Origin: Otis tarda
Taxonomy: Eukaryota; Chordata; Aves; Otidiformes; Otididae
Assembly: GCA_026413225.1 (NCBI GenBank)
Contig: CM048552.1
Location: 209,387,553-209,451,552 of the forward strand
Reading direction: 5' to 3'
DNA: 64,000 bases
Shown here: positions 33,291 through 46,754 of the stretch, in pieces
Layout: each line of letters begins with the position of its first letter
How positions within the stretch are numbered: position 1 is the stretch's first letter
Made by a program: the position numbers and the translations under genes
Notes under the pieces: model-generated
The model's input: only the letters and a program-made list of their open reading frames with translations
The model's database searches: none
Told to the model about the DNA's origin: nothing

Positions 33291-36200
33291 GTCCCTATCA
33301 CAGACCTCTGAGACTCAACCACGTTAATAAATGTTCTGCTGGCTGCCTCGGGTCTTCAGTGCAACACCAGAGGAATCCCACAAACTTCACTTTATGCCTC
33401 TGTGATACCTCCAGTTTCCTCATTGTTTTCAGTGGGAACTTACCACAGAGAACAATTCTACTGACAATGTGCAAAATGGGACAGGGGTGTCTTCTGGCTC
33501 TCATTTAGCGGTGTTGGCTTTAACAGGAGCAGGTCTAACAGGAGCAAAAGGCAGTGAAAAATGGATTTTCACCACTGAAGTGAGCAGCGGTGACTCAGAA
33601 TATACCAAAGCAACAGCCTTCTTGAATCAGAAGGTATCATCCCCACCGAGTTAACTTCGCTTGTAAATCCTCACTGCTCCTGTTTTCTGGATTAGGAACA
33701 CGGAATTACACACACTCTCCATAACAAGTAGGCCCGTTTGCATGAGTAACCATTATGAATAAACCTTGAAATCACACATTTGAAACAGAAAGATCTTGAA
33801 CAAATTCCTTCTGCTGAGAAGACACAGTCAGTTTTGAGTACAGCATGTAGCCATGTTCATTTCTCTTATGTTTGTATTATGGTCCCATGTGAAATTAATT
33901 ATGTGAAGTAGTATATATCTATAACTGGTGGTGTAATAATTATAAACCAAACAAAAAAAAATACAAAGCATGTTATAGTGATATTCATGCCTTAAATCAG
34001 CAATTTGTTCTATCTAATAGAGCAGGCAAAATAGTATGAAACAGAATTAATGAAAAGTACTGCAAATTACATACTACAGCGACTTCTGGCAATTTTCTAA
34101 CAAGTAAAGGCTAGGAACTGAACCCTGAGACCAGCAGGGCAATAAAGTAGATTTCATTTATATTTCTGCCTTCTTGGTCCTAGGCTACTCAAAGAACTTG
34201 AAAGAGCCTGGTGTAACTAACAGCCTTGGGCTTTGTAGCGTACAATGGCCACCCAGCGCTATTGGAAATCTTTGCAGAGCTGTGGGTTGTTTTCCCACAG
34301 AGTTTACAGTTGTCTTCTACAAAGGCTTTTGCAAGGGAATCTTCTTAAAGCTGGGGAAAAAAAGCCTCAAGGGCTCTGTAACATCTGCGGCATTTTTATA
34401 TGCTGTAAAGTAGATACAGAGAGGATGAGGATTTCACCCAAGTAGTCACTAAAAGAAGTTTTAATCTTACATTAAGTTATTGTTAATGTTTGTAGAGCAT
34501 TTCTTTCCTTACCTATAGAAACAGTGCATCTTGAATTCTCTGTGAAGAACTTATTTTAATTTCATGAACATTTCTTCATAAAATTATAATGACCTAGGAT
34601 TCAGACTTGAGGAACACCTGGCATTTTTCCCATTGAGTGAAAATGAGGCTCTTACTGCTAGAGGTTCCCAACCTTATTTCTACTGGAGCTTATCTACCAA
34701 ATGGGTTAGCAGGGAGAGATCTTTATCGCTCTCCACAGACAATTACTATCAACATATTCTAGACTTGATCTGCACAGTTCATTATTCACCACAACAGTTT
34801 AAGGCTTTGCACTCCATCCAGGTTGTTTCTTCTTTTTCCAGACAACTAATGAGCATTTTCTAATCCCGTCATTTCTTGCAGTAAGTACATTAATGCACTT
34901 TCATAGCCCATCTCAACCATCTGCGTGGATGAATACTGCCTCCAAATAAAACTCTCTGACTAGAAAGGCTCACAGCTGTTGTTTGAATTCACCACTTGGG
35001 TTTCATTTTTACATGGCATATTTTTTCTGGTTAGCTACCGTTTGAAAGGTGTTTTCACTGATAAAAGGTGATAGAAGGTGTCCTGGGATTAGATCACTAC
35101 AGAAAAAAAAAGAAATAATTACTGCTGGGCTATGTAAGGATAGAGACCTTGCTGACAGAACAAGGTCCAGGAAAGGTAATGTAAGAACCACAAACGCGTG
35201 TAATTCCTCTATGAAAGATTTCTGTTTACTCTAATTCTCAACACTGTTTGACTGATCCTGACATTTTCTGTTGACAGAAATATTATGTAAATTACAGCTA
35301 ACATGATCTACATCAATCTAACAACAAAGGCAATTCATTTGAAGACTAAAAGGAGAGGTGTAGTCCTAGTTATCTCCTTTGGGAAGACATTTTCTTAATG
35401 TAGAAGATTAAGTCAAAGCAACCTTAGTGATTTCATGAGAAAGCAGCAAATGAGTTGAAACATGAGCAAAGGTATTATGTCTCCCAGTTCAACATTTTTG
35501 GCCTCTTCTGATATATGTGTGCATGAGTGGGCACAACCAATGCCACACACAAGAGTCTTAAAAGCTTCCACTGGCATGCAACATTTTGGAAGACCTTTGG
35601 AAGATTTGAGGAGGATAATTTTTACAAGTATTATTTTCTTACACGGCATGTAAAAGCATTTAATCTCCAAATCTATTGCTATTTTTGCAGAATAGATTTT
35701 TGCACTTTGGTGTTTTAAATCCTATCAGTTTTCTGTTTCCACCATGAATGTTTTCTAGACACTTTTAAATAAATGTTTTGAGGAGGGCTTTTTTGACTTA
35801 AGTCCTTACAGAGAATGATGAAAGAAAGTGTGTTTGGTTTTTTTCCTCCTCCACATTCCTCAGTTTTTTGATGTTGACTTTTAATGTCTTCCACATAATT
35901 TGTTTATTTATTTTATCATATTCTAAAATGTGGTATGAAATCTTAACCAGTGGTTAAACCATACTGGCCAGAGTAACTTAGAAAAATCAAGCACTGTAAC
36001 AATAAAGGATCAAAAGGAAAAAATGACGTGAGTAACAAAGGCAGTGAACAAAGAGGGACAAAATTACCAAGGATGCACTGATCAAGGGGTTCTTGCAATG
36101 AGCTCTAAGCAGTCATAAAAGTACTTTGACAGATATCTGCTCCATTTCCTGCTCCAGATGGATGCTCCAGACAGAAAGGAAGGACAAATCAAGCCTTGGA

Positions 36201-38695
36201 GAAAGCAGGAGAAAACAAGTTTACTCAAGTAACTGAAGCTCCTAAGTCAGAACCTCCGTTACTATTGTTCTGATGGATAGCGTGAGAGAAGCATGGTTCC
36301 CTGAAACATCAGCAAGAAAAAGTTACACATAGAGAGAAAGTTAGTAATGCAGATCTCCCTGTCTTCCTTACATTTAAGTTTCCAGAGTAACTCACAATAG
36401 AAAACCAAGTGTGAAAATGTATACTAAAATGATATGCAAAGTACTGGTCTACTTTCAGACCATATCAGCTACTATCTTACAATATCATCCCACCTGAAAA
36501 CATCTCAGAAAACACTTATTGCACAATAGCCTGAGCAAAATCTGACTGCCAGCAACAGCAAGGAAACATAAAGTGATTTCTAAACAAAGTCACTCAGATT
36601 GTAACCGTTCAGACAATTGTCACATAAAGAACTGTTTTTCCTAAGGCAAATTCCACTTCTTTTGCAGCTAGAAACATAACTTTCTAGGATGTCTTTATTT
36701 TAATGCACTTGCAGTTAGTTCTTCAGAGGCATCCACTCAATATTCAACGCAACTTCATCCTGCCTGTACTCTGAAGTCATGTACGCTACCACTTACATTT
36801 AATTCATGTTCTTTTGTATTCCTACTGATACTGTACCTTTCTTACACAGCGGGGAATGTATTTTCAACGAGTTGTGGTTATGGAAGATAAGTAAATCTCA
36901 GAAGCCCTCTGCCAGAAACTGCAACAGGAGGAACAGAAAGATAAACTTAAGTCAAATGTACCAGAGGTGGTAAATTCCCTCAGAGAAATTGAGTACGGAG
37001 AGACTCTATTCCTTGAGTCCAAACTTTGATTTTATATGGTGTTTCTTGAAGGATTAAATTTCAGCACTACATTTATAATTTTTTTTCTAATTACTATTAT
37101 AACATGAAACACAAAACTGTCATGAATCATCTTATTCATTGACTTGTGTCTGGCAGAGAAGAGTACCAGCTGCTGCAGAAGAAGAGGCAAGAAATCTCAA
37201 CAATAGAATAACTTATCTAGTTTGTATTTTCAAGCTCAGATTTTGAAATCATATGTCACTTTTCCATTTGTTTCTCTTTTTTAACTCCTTCCAAACTCTC
37301 AGCATCCATGGCATTTTGTCATCATCTATAGTGATGCACTATTGCTTTCAATATATCTCCTTTCATCCGGCTTAGGAGTGTTGGCTTTCAGCCTCACCAA
37401 ATGGCCCTCGGGTAGAAAGTGTAGGAAAATTTCAATATAGAAAGAAAAATTTTCTTCTTTATAATGTTTAGCACTATGGCCTCTGAATTTATGTATTTTC
37501 TAAAGGAAACAGCCTCAGTCTTTAAAATCTCTCATCCTGAAAGCCTTTTTTGCCTCTACTCACTAGTGACCTTCAGATAAACAAAAGCTGATGAATTTTC
37601 AGATAGGTACTGTAGTTTTTTCCTTGCTTTAGGCTGACAACATTTCAGACCCAACAAGTAACTACAGAAAGAGGAAAAACAGCCACAGCTTCTTCTGTTT
37701 ATTTTTAATTTAACTAGGAATTGGTATTACCTGGTAAAGAAAATTAGAAGAACAAAGTAAGAAGGAATTAAACACAGCAAAATAAAGTCTTCCCTGATGA
37801 ACAAAAATAACTGATCAGCAAAGCAGCTTCATTATTTGAGGGCAACAATTGCTGAATATAGGAACAATTCAGTGAAAAACATGGGAAAGTGGTTTCCAGC
37901 TGGTGAGGCTCAGACAGAGACTGAGCTGGGAAAAGCAAAGGGAAAGAGAAGACAGTGGCACAACTCCCTGAAATGATGAGGAAGGAGCAACAGTGGTCCT
38001 GGAGCCAGACTGGAAGGGAAGGATGGGGATGAGATACAATGAAGACACCACTGTAGTGGTGGGAAATCACCCTGCAATGTGTGTAGGTCGAAAATCAGGC
38101 GCTGTTATTATCTTGGCCTTTCTGCTATGATTTTCTTCAATGCAAAATGCATTGATGTAGCATTGATACAGCATTGTTTTGACATTGCACTGCCTTACAC
38201 TCGCTATTGCACACGAAGGGCTGCAAAGGGAAAGCCCTCCGAGGAGCACTATAAGATAAACTCTCAGAAGGTACTGCAGTCAGCTTCTGAGAGCCACCGA
38301 AAGGAAAAGAAGGGAGAAAAAAAACTTTGGAAGAAGATCTGGAAAATCTGAAACAGTAAGGCTAACAATTTTTTTTTTTTGAGCTGTGTCCCAAGGTACA
38401 CATTGAAAGATGTGTACTGCAAGAGAAACAGGCAGTATTTCAATAAGAAAATATCACTGGAGGGATCAGAGACGCAGGAACTATGTTGAAAAGTAGTGCT
38501 CCATAGATAAGTTTGATGCAAAGCCAGGAACTAGCATCAAATGTCAGCAGTAGAGAGACTGCACATGTGTGAAGAAGAGACAGAGCCATGGCAGATGCCA
38601 TTTAGGTAAAGTAAAACTGAAATGAGTAAGACCAGAATAAATTAGGGAAACCCAGAAGTTGCTTACAGTTAGCAAGGAAGATAGCTACTTTTGCT

Positions 38696-38735
38696 GGGGA
38701 TTTTGGGGGGGTGGGGAAGAGTGGGGTTGAGGGGG
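38696..38735 (+). other. G-quadruplex motif
   Basis: Five G runs of 4, 7, 4, 4 and 5 bases at 38696-38699, 38705-38711, 38713-38716, 38723-38726 and 38731-38735, separated by loops of 1-6 bases. This satisfies the strict four-run rule with G4 stems. Confidence 0.8.
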
Positions 38736-39260
38736 TATTCTGTTCAGTCAATTGCAAGATCGGTGCCAAGGGGCTTTTGGTAAAATTATTACAGTTACTT
38801 TCTCTTTTTTTCTCCTCTCAAACCAAAATTTTTTTGTTGGTTGCACATTGTCATAATCCTCAGGGCTTTCCCTCTGCAGCCCTTCATGTGCAATGTTGTA
38901 GTCAGCTTCTCCTGTCCACACATCCCACTTCCCTACCCCCAGGTTCTGTGGCAGTTCCACTAGCCCTTGTTTTCCAGCATTTAATTGCTTGTCCTTCCAC
39001 TCACCCTTTACCACTCCTTAGACCCAAAAGTTTGGTTTATTATCCTATGCTAGGGATAAGATAGATCTTAGAAGGTAAAGTAAATGTAGCCTTCTAGACA
39101 GCCATTAAGTACTTCCCCACAAGGCATATGCACAAAGCTTATTAGCTCTGCAATGTCTCTGACTGATCAGAGAGTGCTCCGGTCAGCTCTGTTGGCATAA
39201 CAGGCAAGAGAAAACAATGGGGGAGACTCAGATGGTCCTGAGGAACCTATAAAATTACTT

Positions 39261-39320
39261 TGGAAAAGGTATTTGGGGAACACCTGATGCTGGAAAAGGT
39301 ATTTGGGGAACACCTGATGC
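39261..39320. repeat. Exact 30-bp tandem duplication
   Basis: The 30-bp unit beginning TGGAAAAGGTATTTGG and ending ACACCTGATGC occurs at 39261-39290 and 39291-39320 with no mismatch. Its length is a multiple of three, so it also lengthens an open frame (39260-39523), which has no other sign of coding. Confidence 0.92.
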
Positions 39321-41969
39321 ACTGGAGAAGACACCGAGAAGGGAATGCTCATCTAGGGACATCACCACTTCTCTTCCTAGTTGATCATTGGGGAAACTTT
39401 TCTTTTTTTTCTTTTCTCTCATTTCTTCTTTTTTCCTTTTCCATTAGAGCTGATGTATGCCGCCAACTATGGACCACAAAAAATATATATATTTTTGCAT
39501 ATTTGTTTCATCATCCTATGTGAAAATATATCCTGATGGGCTACAATCCATCCATTCATTATTTATTAGCTTGTCATGAAATCTTTAAAACATTTTTCTG
39601 TATTAATGTATGAATTCCTCTAAAACCAGAAGACAGCAAACATTCTCCCTTCAGTTAATAATGTTAAAAAGAATTACATAGCAACAAGCTACAGGTTACA
39701 ATTAAATTTGAGCTCATCTTCAGGTTGAGAAGTATTGCATTTTCTGTGTGAAAAAGAGTGAAATAAATATTCACTTAGCTATCAAAACTTTTGTGAAATT
39801 TGATCTGCTTAAAAGATCATGTCAATATTTAAATCTAGGCAGGGGAAAATCTCAAGAACAAGTCACCTGTTTCGGTCAGATGGCTAATGGTAATTAGATC
39901 TTTACAAATCCCTTGGTAACCAGGTCCTAACAACTTTTGAAAAGGTGGCAATTATCTTAAGCAGTCCTTAACACTTAAATTGATTGCTAATTTTAACACA
40001 TATTATAAAGACATGGCAAATTTACAGTTGATATACTGTACAAATATTTGTTAATTAATTCTCACAAAATATCCCCCTAAGATGCATTAGTGACTCTGTT
40101 ACTTCTATTGACATTTTCTAGTGAATCCATGGCAGGAGTTGAGGTCTTCCAGAGTCATATCTACACTTCTAGACCCATATTTGGTCTTTCTTCTTGCATT
40201 TCTAGCCAGGTTTACCCCTGAGATGATCCCATAGTTTTGAGTCCCTTTTGAGGTTGGTGATACAGTTAGCTGTTCAGCTGGACAGCTTGTGGGTGTCTAA
40301 CTTGGGATGAGCTGAACTGGTTTCTCAGTTATCTAGATTACTGGCTGATTTACTGAGACAAAGCTCAGATGAAGACCCTCTGCCAAAAAGACACCTGTAA
40401 TACTCAATGTATGTGCTCTATCTCTTTTTTTTTTCTTGTCTCTGTAGCACTTTGTACACTGTGAAAGCTGCACAGCCCTCAGAAAAGAACCAGACCTAAG
40501 TATGCAGTCCTTAATTTTTTTTCTTTCATAATTTTAAAGCAACTAAAATAAAATTGAACAATTGAACATCATCATTGAAATAATGGGCTGATCTACCAGC
40601 TGGGCAAGAGGGAAACATGCTGCAAACAGCTCTGTTCAATTACTCACTGCTTATTTTTTGTATATTAATTAAGTAATTTAGAAGCAAGAACCAAGACAAA
40701 AACAAAAGAAAACAAATCAGATGATCTCAGAGTCCTGCAAGCTCTTGCTCTTGCCTCATCTCCAGGGCATCCTGGCTGACTCTTCACAACAGCTTACTCC
40801 TCCTCCCCACATTTTTGTCTTCCTTCTGTTACATGCAAAAGGAACAGAAAGAAAAAGCTGCCTGACCAGCATTAAAAATCCCATCTTTGCTGCTTTGAAG
40901 GATGGAATTAATTTGACCAGATGGAAATGTCTATAAGAGAGAGACCTACATCTCAGCTAGTCACCTAAGCTCTCTCTGGCAAATGGAGAGAAACTGGCAC
41001 TTTTAGGACACAATTAATCTCATCCCCACGTAGATATTTAAACTAGGTCATATGAATCATGCCTTAGAAGAGACAATTTCTCTCTACTGACACTAAAGGG
41101 AGCCTGAAATCACCAGATATAGATGTTTACATCGGTTATGTCTGAAGTTAAGTGAGCTGAATGCCACCTGAGTTCTTTAGATTGCTTTCTTGCTTTAGAG
41201 GCAAAACGCCTTATATTCACTTTCCAGTTGCACACGTGGCTAGAAACCAGCAGTGGCCCTCACGTCCCCATTTTTAAGAACTCACATGCTACAAGAGGTG
41301 TATGAATATATCATGTGATTCACTACAAAAGCAGGTTGTCATAAGAAATTAATACCACCTCAAAAGCACACAGGAAGAACAGTGTATGAAAGTACTGATC
41401 AGCACTCCAACACCTTCTCAGCAAGAAATCAGGTTCCTGGCTCCATGGGACATTTAGTAGATATGAAATCATCTTTCAAAGTCGTAATATTTCCCTTTTT
41501 TGAAAGAACTATGCAGTATTATTTAATTTCTAATAAAATAACATTTCATATAATGTCTAGTTGCTGGTAGCCGTTATCATAGCCATGACAAACTAAGGAT
41601 ACACGTGAGACCAAAGGTCATTGTGTACTCAGAAGCCCATCCACTGTTTTTCAACCACTGGAGATGGCCCAGTAAAAGAAGCCATCTCTTCCACATAAGC
41701 TCATTTCACTCACAATTTATTCACTTTTCCATTTTAACTGACAGATCCCTATTTTGCAAGAAGATCAACCCTTCAAGAGTTCCTGACTTTCGCATAGTGC
41801 TCAGCTAGATGTCTAAATAGGGATTTAAACAAGGACTAGGTTTAAAGAGATTAATTCTTAGCAATTTCTATTGTGCTACTTATGGCTAATTTTTCAAAAG
41901 CACTTAGCATGGAGTTGCTGGTAAAACATATATTAATTTCTGAAGGGAAAAAAATCCATATAATGCTAG

Positions 41970-43135
41970 GTTAATGGAAAACAGATCCTGTCACGCTAAC
42001 TAACATGCTATCTTTTTTAAAGATGGGACTACAAATTTGGCTGACAATGGTAACAATATTGATGTAATAAACTTAGACTTCTGTAAATCATTTGACATGG
42101 CGCTGCATGACATTTTATTAAAAACAAAATCAAAATGGCACACATTAAATGGATTTAGAAGTGTCTAACTGACAGGATTCAGAATGTAATTACAAATGGG
42201 ACAGTGGATCAGCTCTGTTCAGTGGCATCCTCAGGGGCTGGTCCTGGCCTTACACTTTTCAAATGTTGATCAATCTGGGAGAAAACTCAGATTTAGCAAT
42301 GACAGAAAAAAGGTAGTGTGGTAAATGATGCAGAAGACAGGTCACTGATACAGATCAATGTATTTTTAAACATAAACAGTAATAAAGTCCAAACTTAGTG
42401 AATAAAGAAAGTTGCTCTTCCTTATGGGCACTTCCCAGAGAGGTCTGTTGTTATACAGATTGCAGTCCTGCTAGATAAGGGGCAGAACGTGAACTCCCTG
42501 TGCAGCAATGTGGCTAAAGGAGCCAGCGTATCCCTGGATGTACACATGGTATAGTGAGAGCCAGGATATTTATTACTTCTGCATGGGGCTGCAACTGCTC
42601 TGAGGCTGCGTCCAGCTGTGGCGTGCACAGACCAGGAGGCCTGCTGTGAAACTGGAGAGAGCTCAAAGGCAAGCCATAAGAGGGAGGAGAGCTCTGGACA
42701 TCATTCCTTGCAGTAAAAGATGCCAGGAGTTCAGTTTATTTGCATAATCAAAGAGATTATTAGGTGATGCCTTCGCTGCAGCCTGGAGCTACTCACGGGG
42801 GGTACAACCCTGTGAGTGGGCTTCTCAGTCCAGCCAATTAACATGTAACAAAACACTGAAAGTGACCCAGAAGCTGGAAGATGAGACTAGATTAATTCAG
42901 ACTAGAAATATGGCACACACCTCCAACAACTTATTAACCCCTGGAATAATACATTTGTAAAGGTTGTGAGAGGTTCTCCCTCATCAGAAATTATTCAACA
43001 GAAACAGAGTGTTTTTCTAAAAGGTACAGCAGGTGTCAAGAGATGTATCCTTCCTCCAAAAATTCATGGTAGTTTTACAGTCTGCAGTAATGTACTAGAT
43101 TAATTATGATTGTTCCATCTAACTTGAAAACTTGG
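41970..43135 (+). mobile_element. Ancient CR1 of the CR1-L3 type
   Basis: This copy lacks the octamer tail and 3' UTR of the other CR1s and matches a different, old branch. Landmarks are AACAGATCCTGTCACGCTAAC, an RT motif A segment at 42061-42120 (LDFCKSFD, then LHDILL), GGCACACATTAAATGGATT, GTCACTGATACAGATCAATG, TTTATTTGCATAATCAAAGAG and GTGTTTTTCTAAAAGGTA. Near the end, TAGATTAATTATGATTGTTC resembles the CTAGATGATCAYAATGGTCC end of that family. It has many indels, and no frame longer than a few dozen codons survives. The family assignment comes from my recall of the CR1-L3 consensus and is moderately sure. The CR1/LINE nature is sure. Confidence 0.78.
42061..42120 (+). pseudogene. RT motif A remnant of the ancient CR1
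   Basis: The frame from 42061 encodes DVINLDFCKSFDMALHDILL. LDFxKxFD is the RT palm motif A with the first catalytic Asp, and it matches LDFCKAFD in the copy near 59337. The preserved motif sits in otherwise frameshifted DNA. Confidence 0.8.
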
Positions 43136-46100
43136 CCACTTATTTTTGTTTGCAAATGAAGATTGAAGTTTTGAAAACAAATCTGGAGCAGGCTGAAAAT
43201 CCTGTCCAAAATATCTGCAAATATACTTGAGGCGTCTACGATATTTTTCTTCATTTGTCCTGCAACTTGGATGAAAATGTTTTTACGAGTTTTACTTCTC
43301 CAGTCAGGAGGTTTTTGAAGGTTTTAATAATCCTCAGTGTTATCAAAGGCAGGCAAGCCTTTCCAGTTACTTCTCTGCAGAAATTCCTATTTGAAATTGG
43401 AGAGGTTTACCTCTGTGGTGAAAGCGAGACTAAAACAAAAAATGCTTGTGCTCAGGTTTCTTTGATTTGTTTTTATGGGATTTAGATTTTGTTTTACTTG
43501 TCTTTCCAGAAGACGTCTGGAAGCTACTCAGTTATCAGGAGGATTTATATTACTTCAAACACTCAGATCTGTCTGGAGATACAAAGGGAAAAATCAGCCA
43601 CCTCCTCCTCCTCCTCTGAGAAAATACTGATGGCTATGGTTTTAATAATAGCTTTTTTTTCATTCTGTAATTTCTGTCATTAATCTGTAGCTATCACTCA
43701 TTATTTTGGCATGGGGACACAGGTGGAATGCAGACTGCCTGAAAGTGTTCCAGAGTTCATTTCTTCGGTGTGTGTCCACAAGTGAAAAAATACCAATTCT
43801 TCTTTTGGAATCATCTTTTGCATCTTTACTCCCAGAAGACACTTTCCTTGTCTCCCACTGTCTGTAAGCATATAACGGAGGGAAAGGGGTGGGGGGCTTT
43901 CCCCTCCAAAAACAGTTACAAGCATTTCATCCATTCACCCCAAGCCAATAACATGGAGGTCTGGATAGGAACAAAACATCTCAGCATATCCAAATATATG
44001 TACAACCAGTAGCAGTAAGGGAGGACACACGTGTGAAGATGCACCACTCCAGTCAACCACAGACACAGATTATCTTTATCCAGCTCAGCATGAGCAAATG
44101 GGACAGGAGAAACAGATGAAGTTAGAAGTGAGTGTAGATAGAAGCTAACCATGAGACACTGCTGGGCAGCCTTTAGTTGAGGCAAGCTATTATCAACTCT
44201 ATCCGTCGCTGATTAATGGTCTTCTGCACTTCTCCCTGTCTGAGTGACAGGAGTCACAGTTTCCCAAGGAAAAAAAACCTTACTTTTGCCTGGGTCCACT
44301 GCACATTCTTCAATATTTTGCAGGCAGCATTGCTGTCACGATTGTTGATCTAATTTCTTTGCAATCTCATAAAAATCACACAAACAGTGGCATCTTAAGT
44401 GCCCCCCTAAATAAAACCAGAACAATAGGACAAGTCTATCAGTGATGATTTAACAGTAGAGGATTTAACTTTTCATCATTTTTATGTAAACATCAAATTG
44501 TCACATATAGACATGATATTATGTTCTAGCTATTTGCACATCTTAAAAACCCAACAAATGTAAATACTTTTACAGTCCTAGATCTTTTCAATTCTCCTGT
44601 AACAAAAAAAGCCAATTATACATCTCTGATAAGAACAGCTCATCAGATAAGCTCTAATGAGCCCACATTGAAATGGGAGAGACAAAATGGAATTGAAATA
44701 TTTTTTTTGATACTAGTATCTATCCAGAAATTTCTGAATGAAGAAAATAGTGCCTAGCTTCTATATCTTTCAACCACTATTTTTGTGACTAACTCTTCTA
44801 ACTTTAGATAAGTACCCCTTATCCCCGTAGTATAATATTGGTATTTGCTTAGTGTTCATAAAGAATTCTTAGTAGTGGATTTAATTTCTTACACTACACT
44901 TGTCATTTTAGCATCTCTATACCTATTCACACATTTATAATGGCATTTAAGGGAGTATTATTCTGGTCTATGGGTTAAATATAGTCCCAGTCTCAATATA
45001 TCTAGAAAACCAGAGCTGCTGCTGTGTTATTAATCAATTCTAATTACCACTTTCATTCATAACTCGTTATAGCCATGTATTGTAAATCAACACTTGAGGC
45101 TGGGTGGAGTGGTAAAGTACGTACTTAGGTATTTTAAATGCTTGCAAATCTGGCCAAGTTTGATTTCAGAAGTGGAAAAATCAATTTTCAGGATTCAAAT
45201 AATGTACTTCTCATTCAGATAAGAACTACTATTTGAACTGTATGCGACTGGATTCAGACCTCCTGCTTACCAGAACTCGTATTAACATCACTGGTGTGAT
45301 TGCAACTACTGGGCCGTAAATGAAAACTTTAACTTCCTGCGAAGCGTGAGAGTGGGCGGTAGCAATATATGAGTAACAGGTACAGCAAGCTATAGCAAAA
45401 AAAAGGAAATGCTGTTGTATTACTACAGCCCTCTTTGTAGAAGCTGGTCCAAGAAATCACTAACTCTTTTTTTGCAAAGAGTTATCTCTTCCCTAAAATT
45501 CCATCTTTACTTAACAAAAGGGTGACAGCAGCTCAGCTGTTTTCAGCTCTCAAGGCTAGATCCCGGAGTTGTTAAACAAATCCCTTCTAAAGTTCAAGGT
45601 CTTGTGTATTTTATAGCCTAGTCAGGCATTTTATAAACAGATGACAAGACAGATTACAGAAATGCAACTAGATATTCACAACCTACATAATATCATCCTT
45701 TTCCTTGTCCCCAAACGTCTCAGGGTGGAAATTCCACACCAACACTGTTTGCTTTCTAGTACTAACCTACATTTTGCCTTGCTGTCCTACAGTAGGAGAG
45801 GAACCGTGCTTTAACTGCCACTGGTATTGCGGTTATGACTACGCAGTTATAGGTACAGTACGTCAGACTGTCAGACATCATCAGAATTACAAAAAGAAGA
45901 ATAATCAAATAAAAACTACCCCTGAGTCTATTCTTAATTACATTAGAGAAAGTGAGAAACCAGTCTTTCCTGCTTACTCCTTTTAAAATGCTAGATCAAA
46001 GCCGTTCGTGTGACTTCTGAACTGTTCCTCACTGAACAGAGAGGTGCTAGAGGATGGTGCATGATAGAGCATTTAATGGAGGAAAATAAGCCTAGGGAAC

Positions 46101-46754
46101 CGAGGGTCCTGTCTGGAAGTCTGTGAGAGCTGGGATCCAAATTCTTTTTACTTCATCCCCCACTTGCAAAGAATACCATAAGACCACAGCAGAACTTGTT
46201 TTGGTAATACAGGCCCAAGTCTGAAAGATCCACAAACTCTTCTTCTTTGAAAGACCAGAACAATTCTTGGTTCTGCTGGTGAAACATGTGATATATACAC
46301 AACTTAATTACGTAGCTATACTGGGAGAGGGGGAGAGTTACAACTGTGTGTAAAAATATAGACAGAAGTCAGCAGCTCCATTGGCATTTGTGACATTTTG
46401 CAGCTTTTGGCAATGAAACATTTTGCTATTTGGTGCTATCATTATTCTGCTTTTATTTTACACTGCAATTGGAAACTGCTAGGTTAAAACAATTACTTAT
46501 ATTTTTTAAATGCAGATGGGACAAGGGAACAAACAGAGAAAGCTAAAGTGATTAAAGGATGCTAGGTCCTAGCACCTGCCCTGGGCCCTGGTCATGCTCC
46601 ATTCCTGCTCTAGCAGGTCCTCTGTATCATCTGAGATCCCAAAAAGTGACAACACATAGGTCAAAATTTCAGCCATAAATCACTTCAGGGTTCCTGAAGT
46701 TTGACACAGGCTAGCATAATCTTTTACCTGAAGCACAGAAGATACAAGGGATAG
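43136..46754. other. 3.6 kb of unique AT-rich sequence
   Basis: Nothing recognised. All open frames are 93 codons or shorter and without motifs. Two overlapping antisense frames near 43660-43934 are mutually exclusive and look like chance. Confidence 0.6.

Larger units (their letters stand above)
33291..41969. other. 8.7 kb of unique AT-rich sequence
   Basis: No transposon or gene recognised. It contains a G-quadruplex motif (38696-38735), an exact 30-bp tandem duplication (39261-39320) and polypyrimidine/AT tracts near 39405-39500. The longest frame (117 codons, 38711-39064) reads through the G-rich motif and has no domain. Confidence 0.55.
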
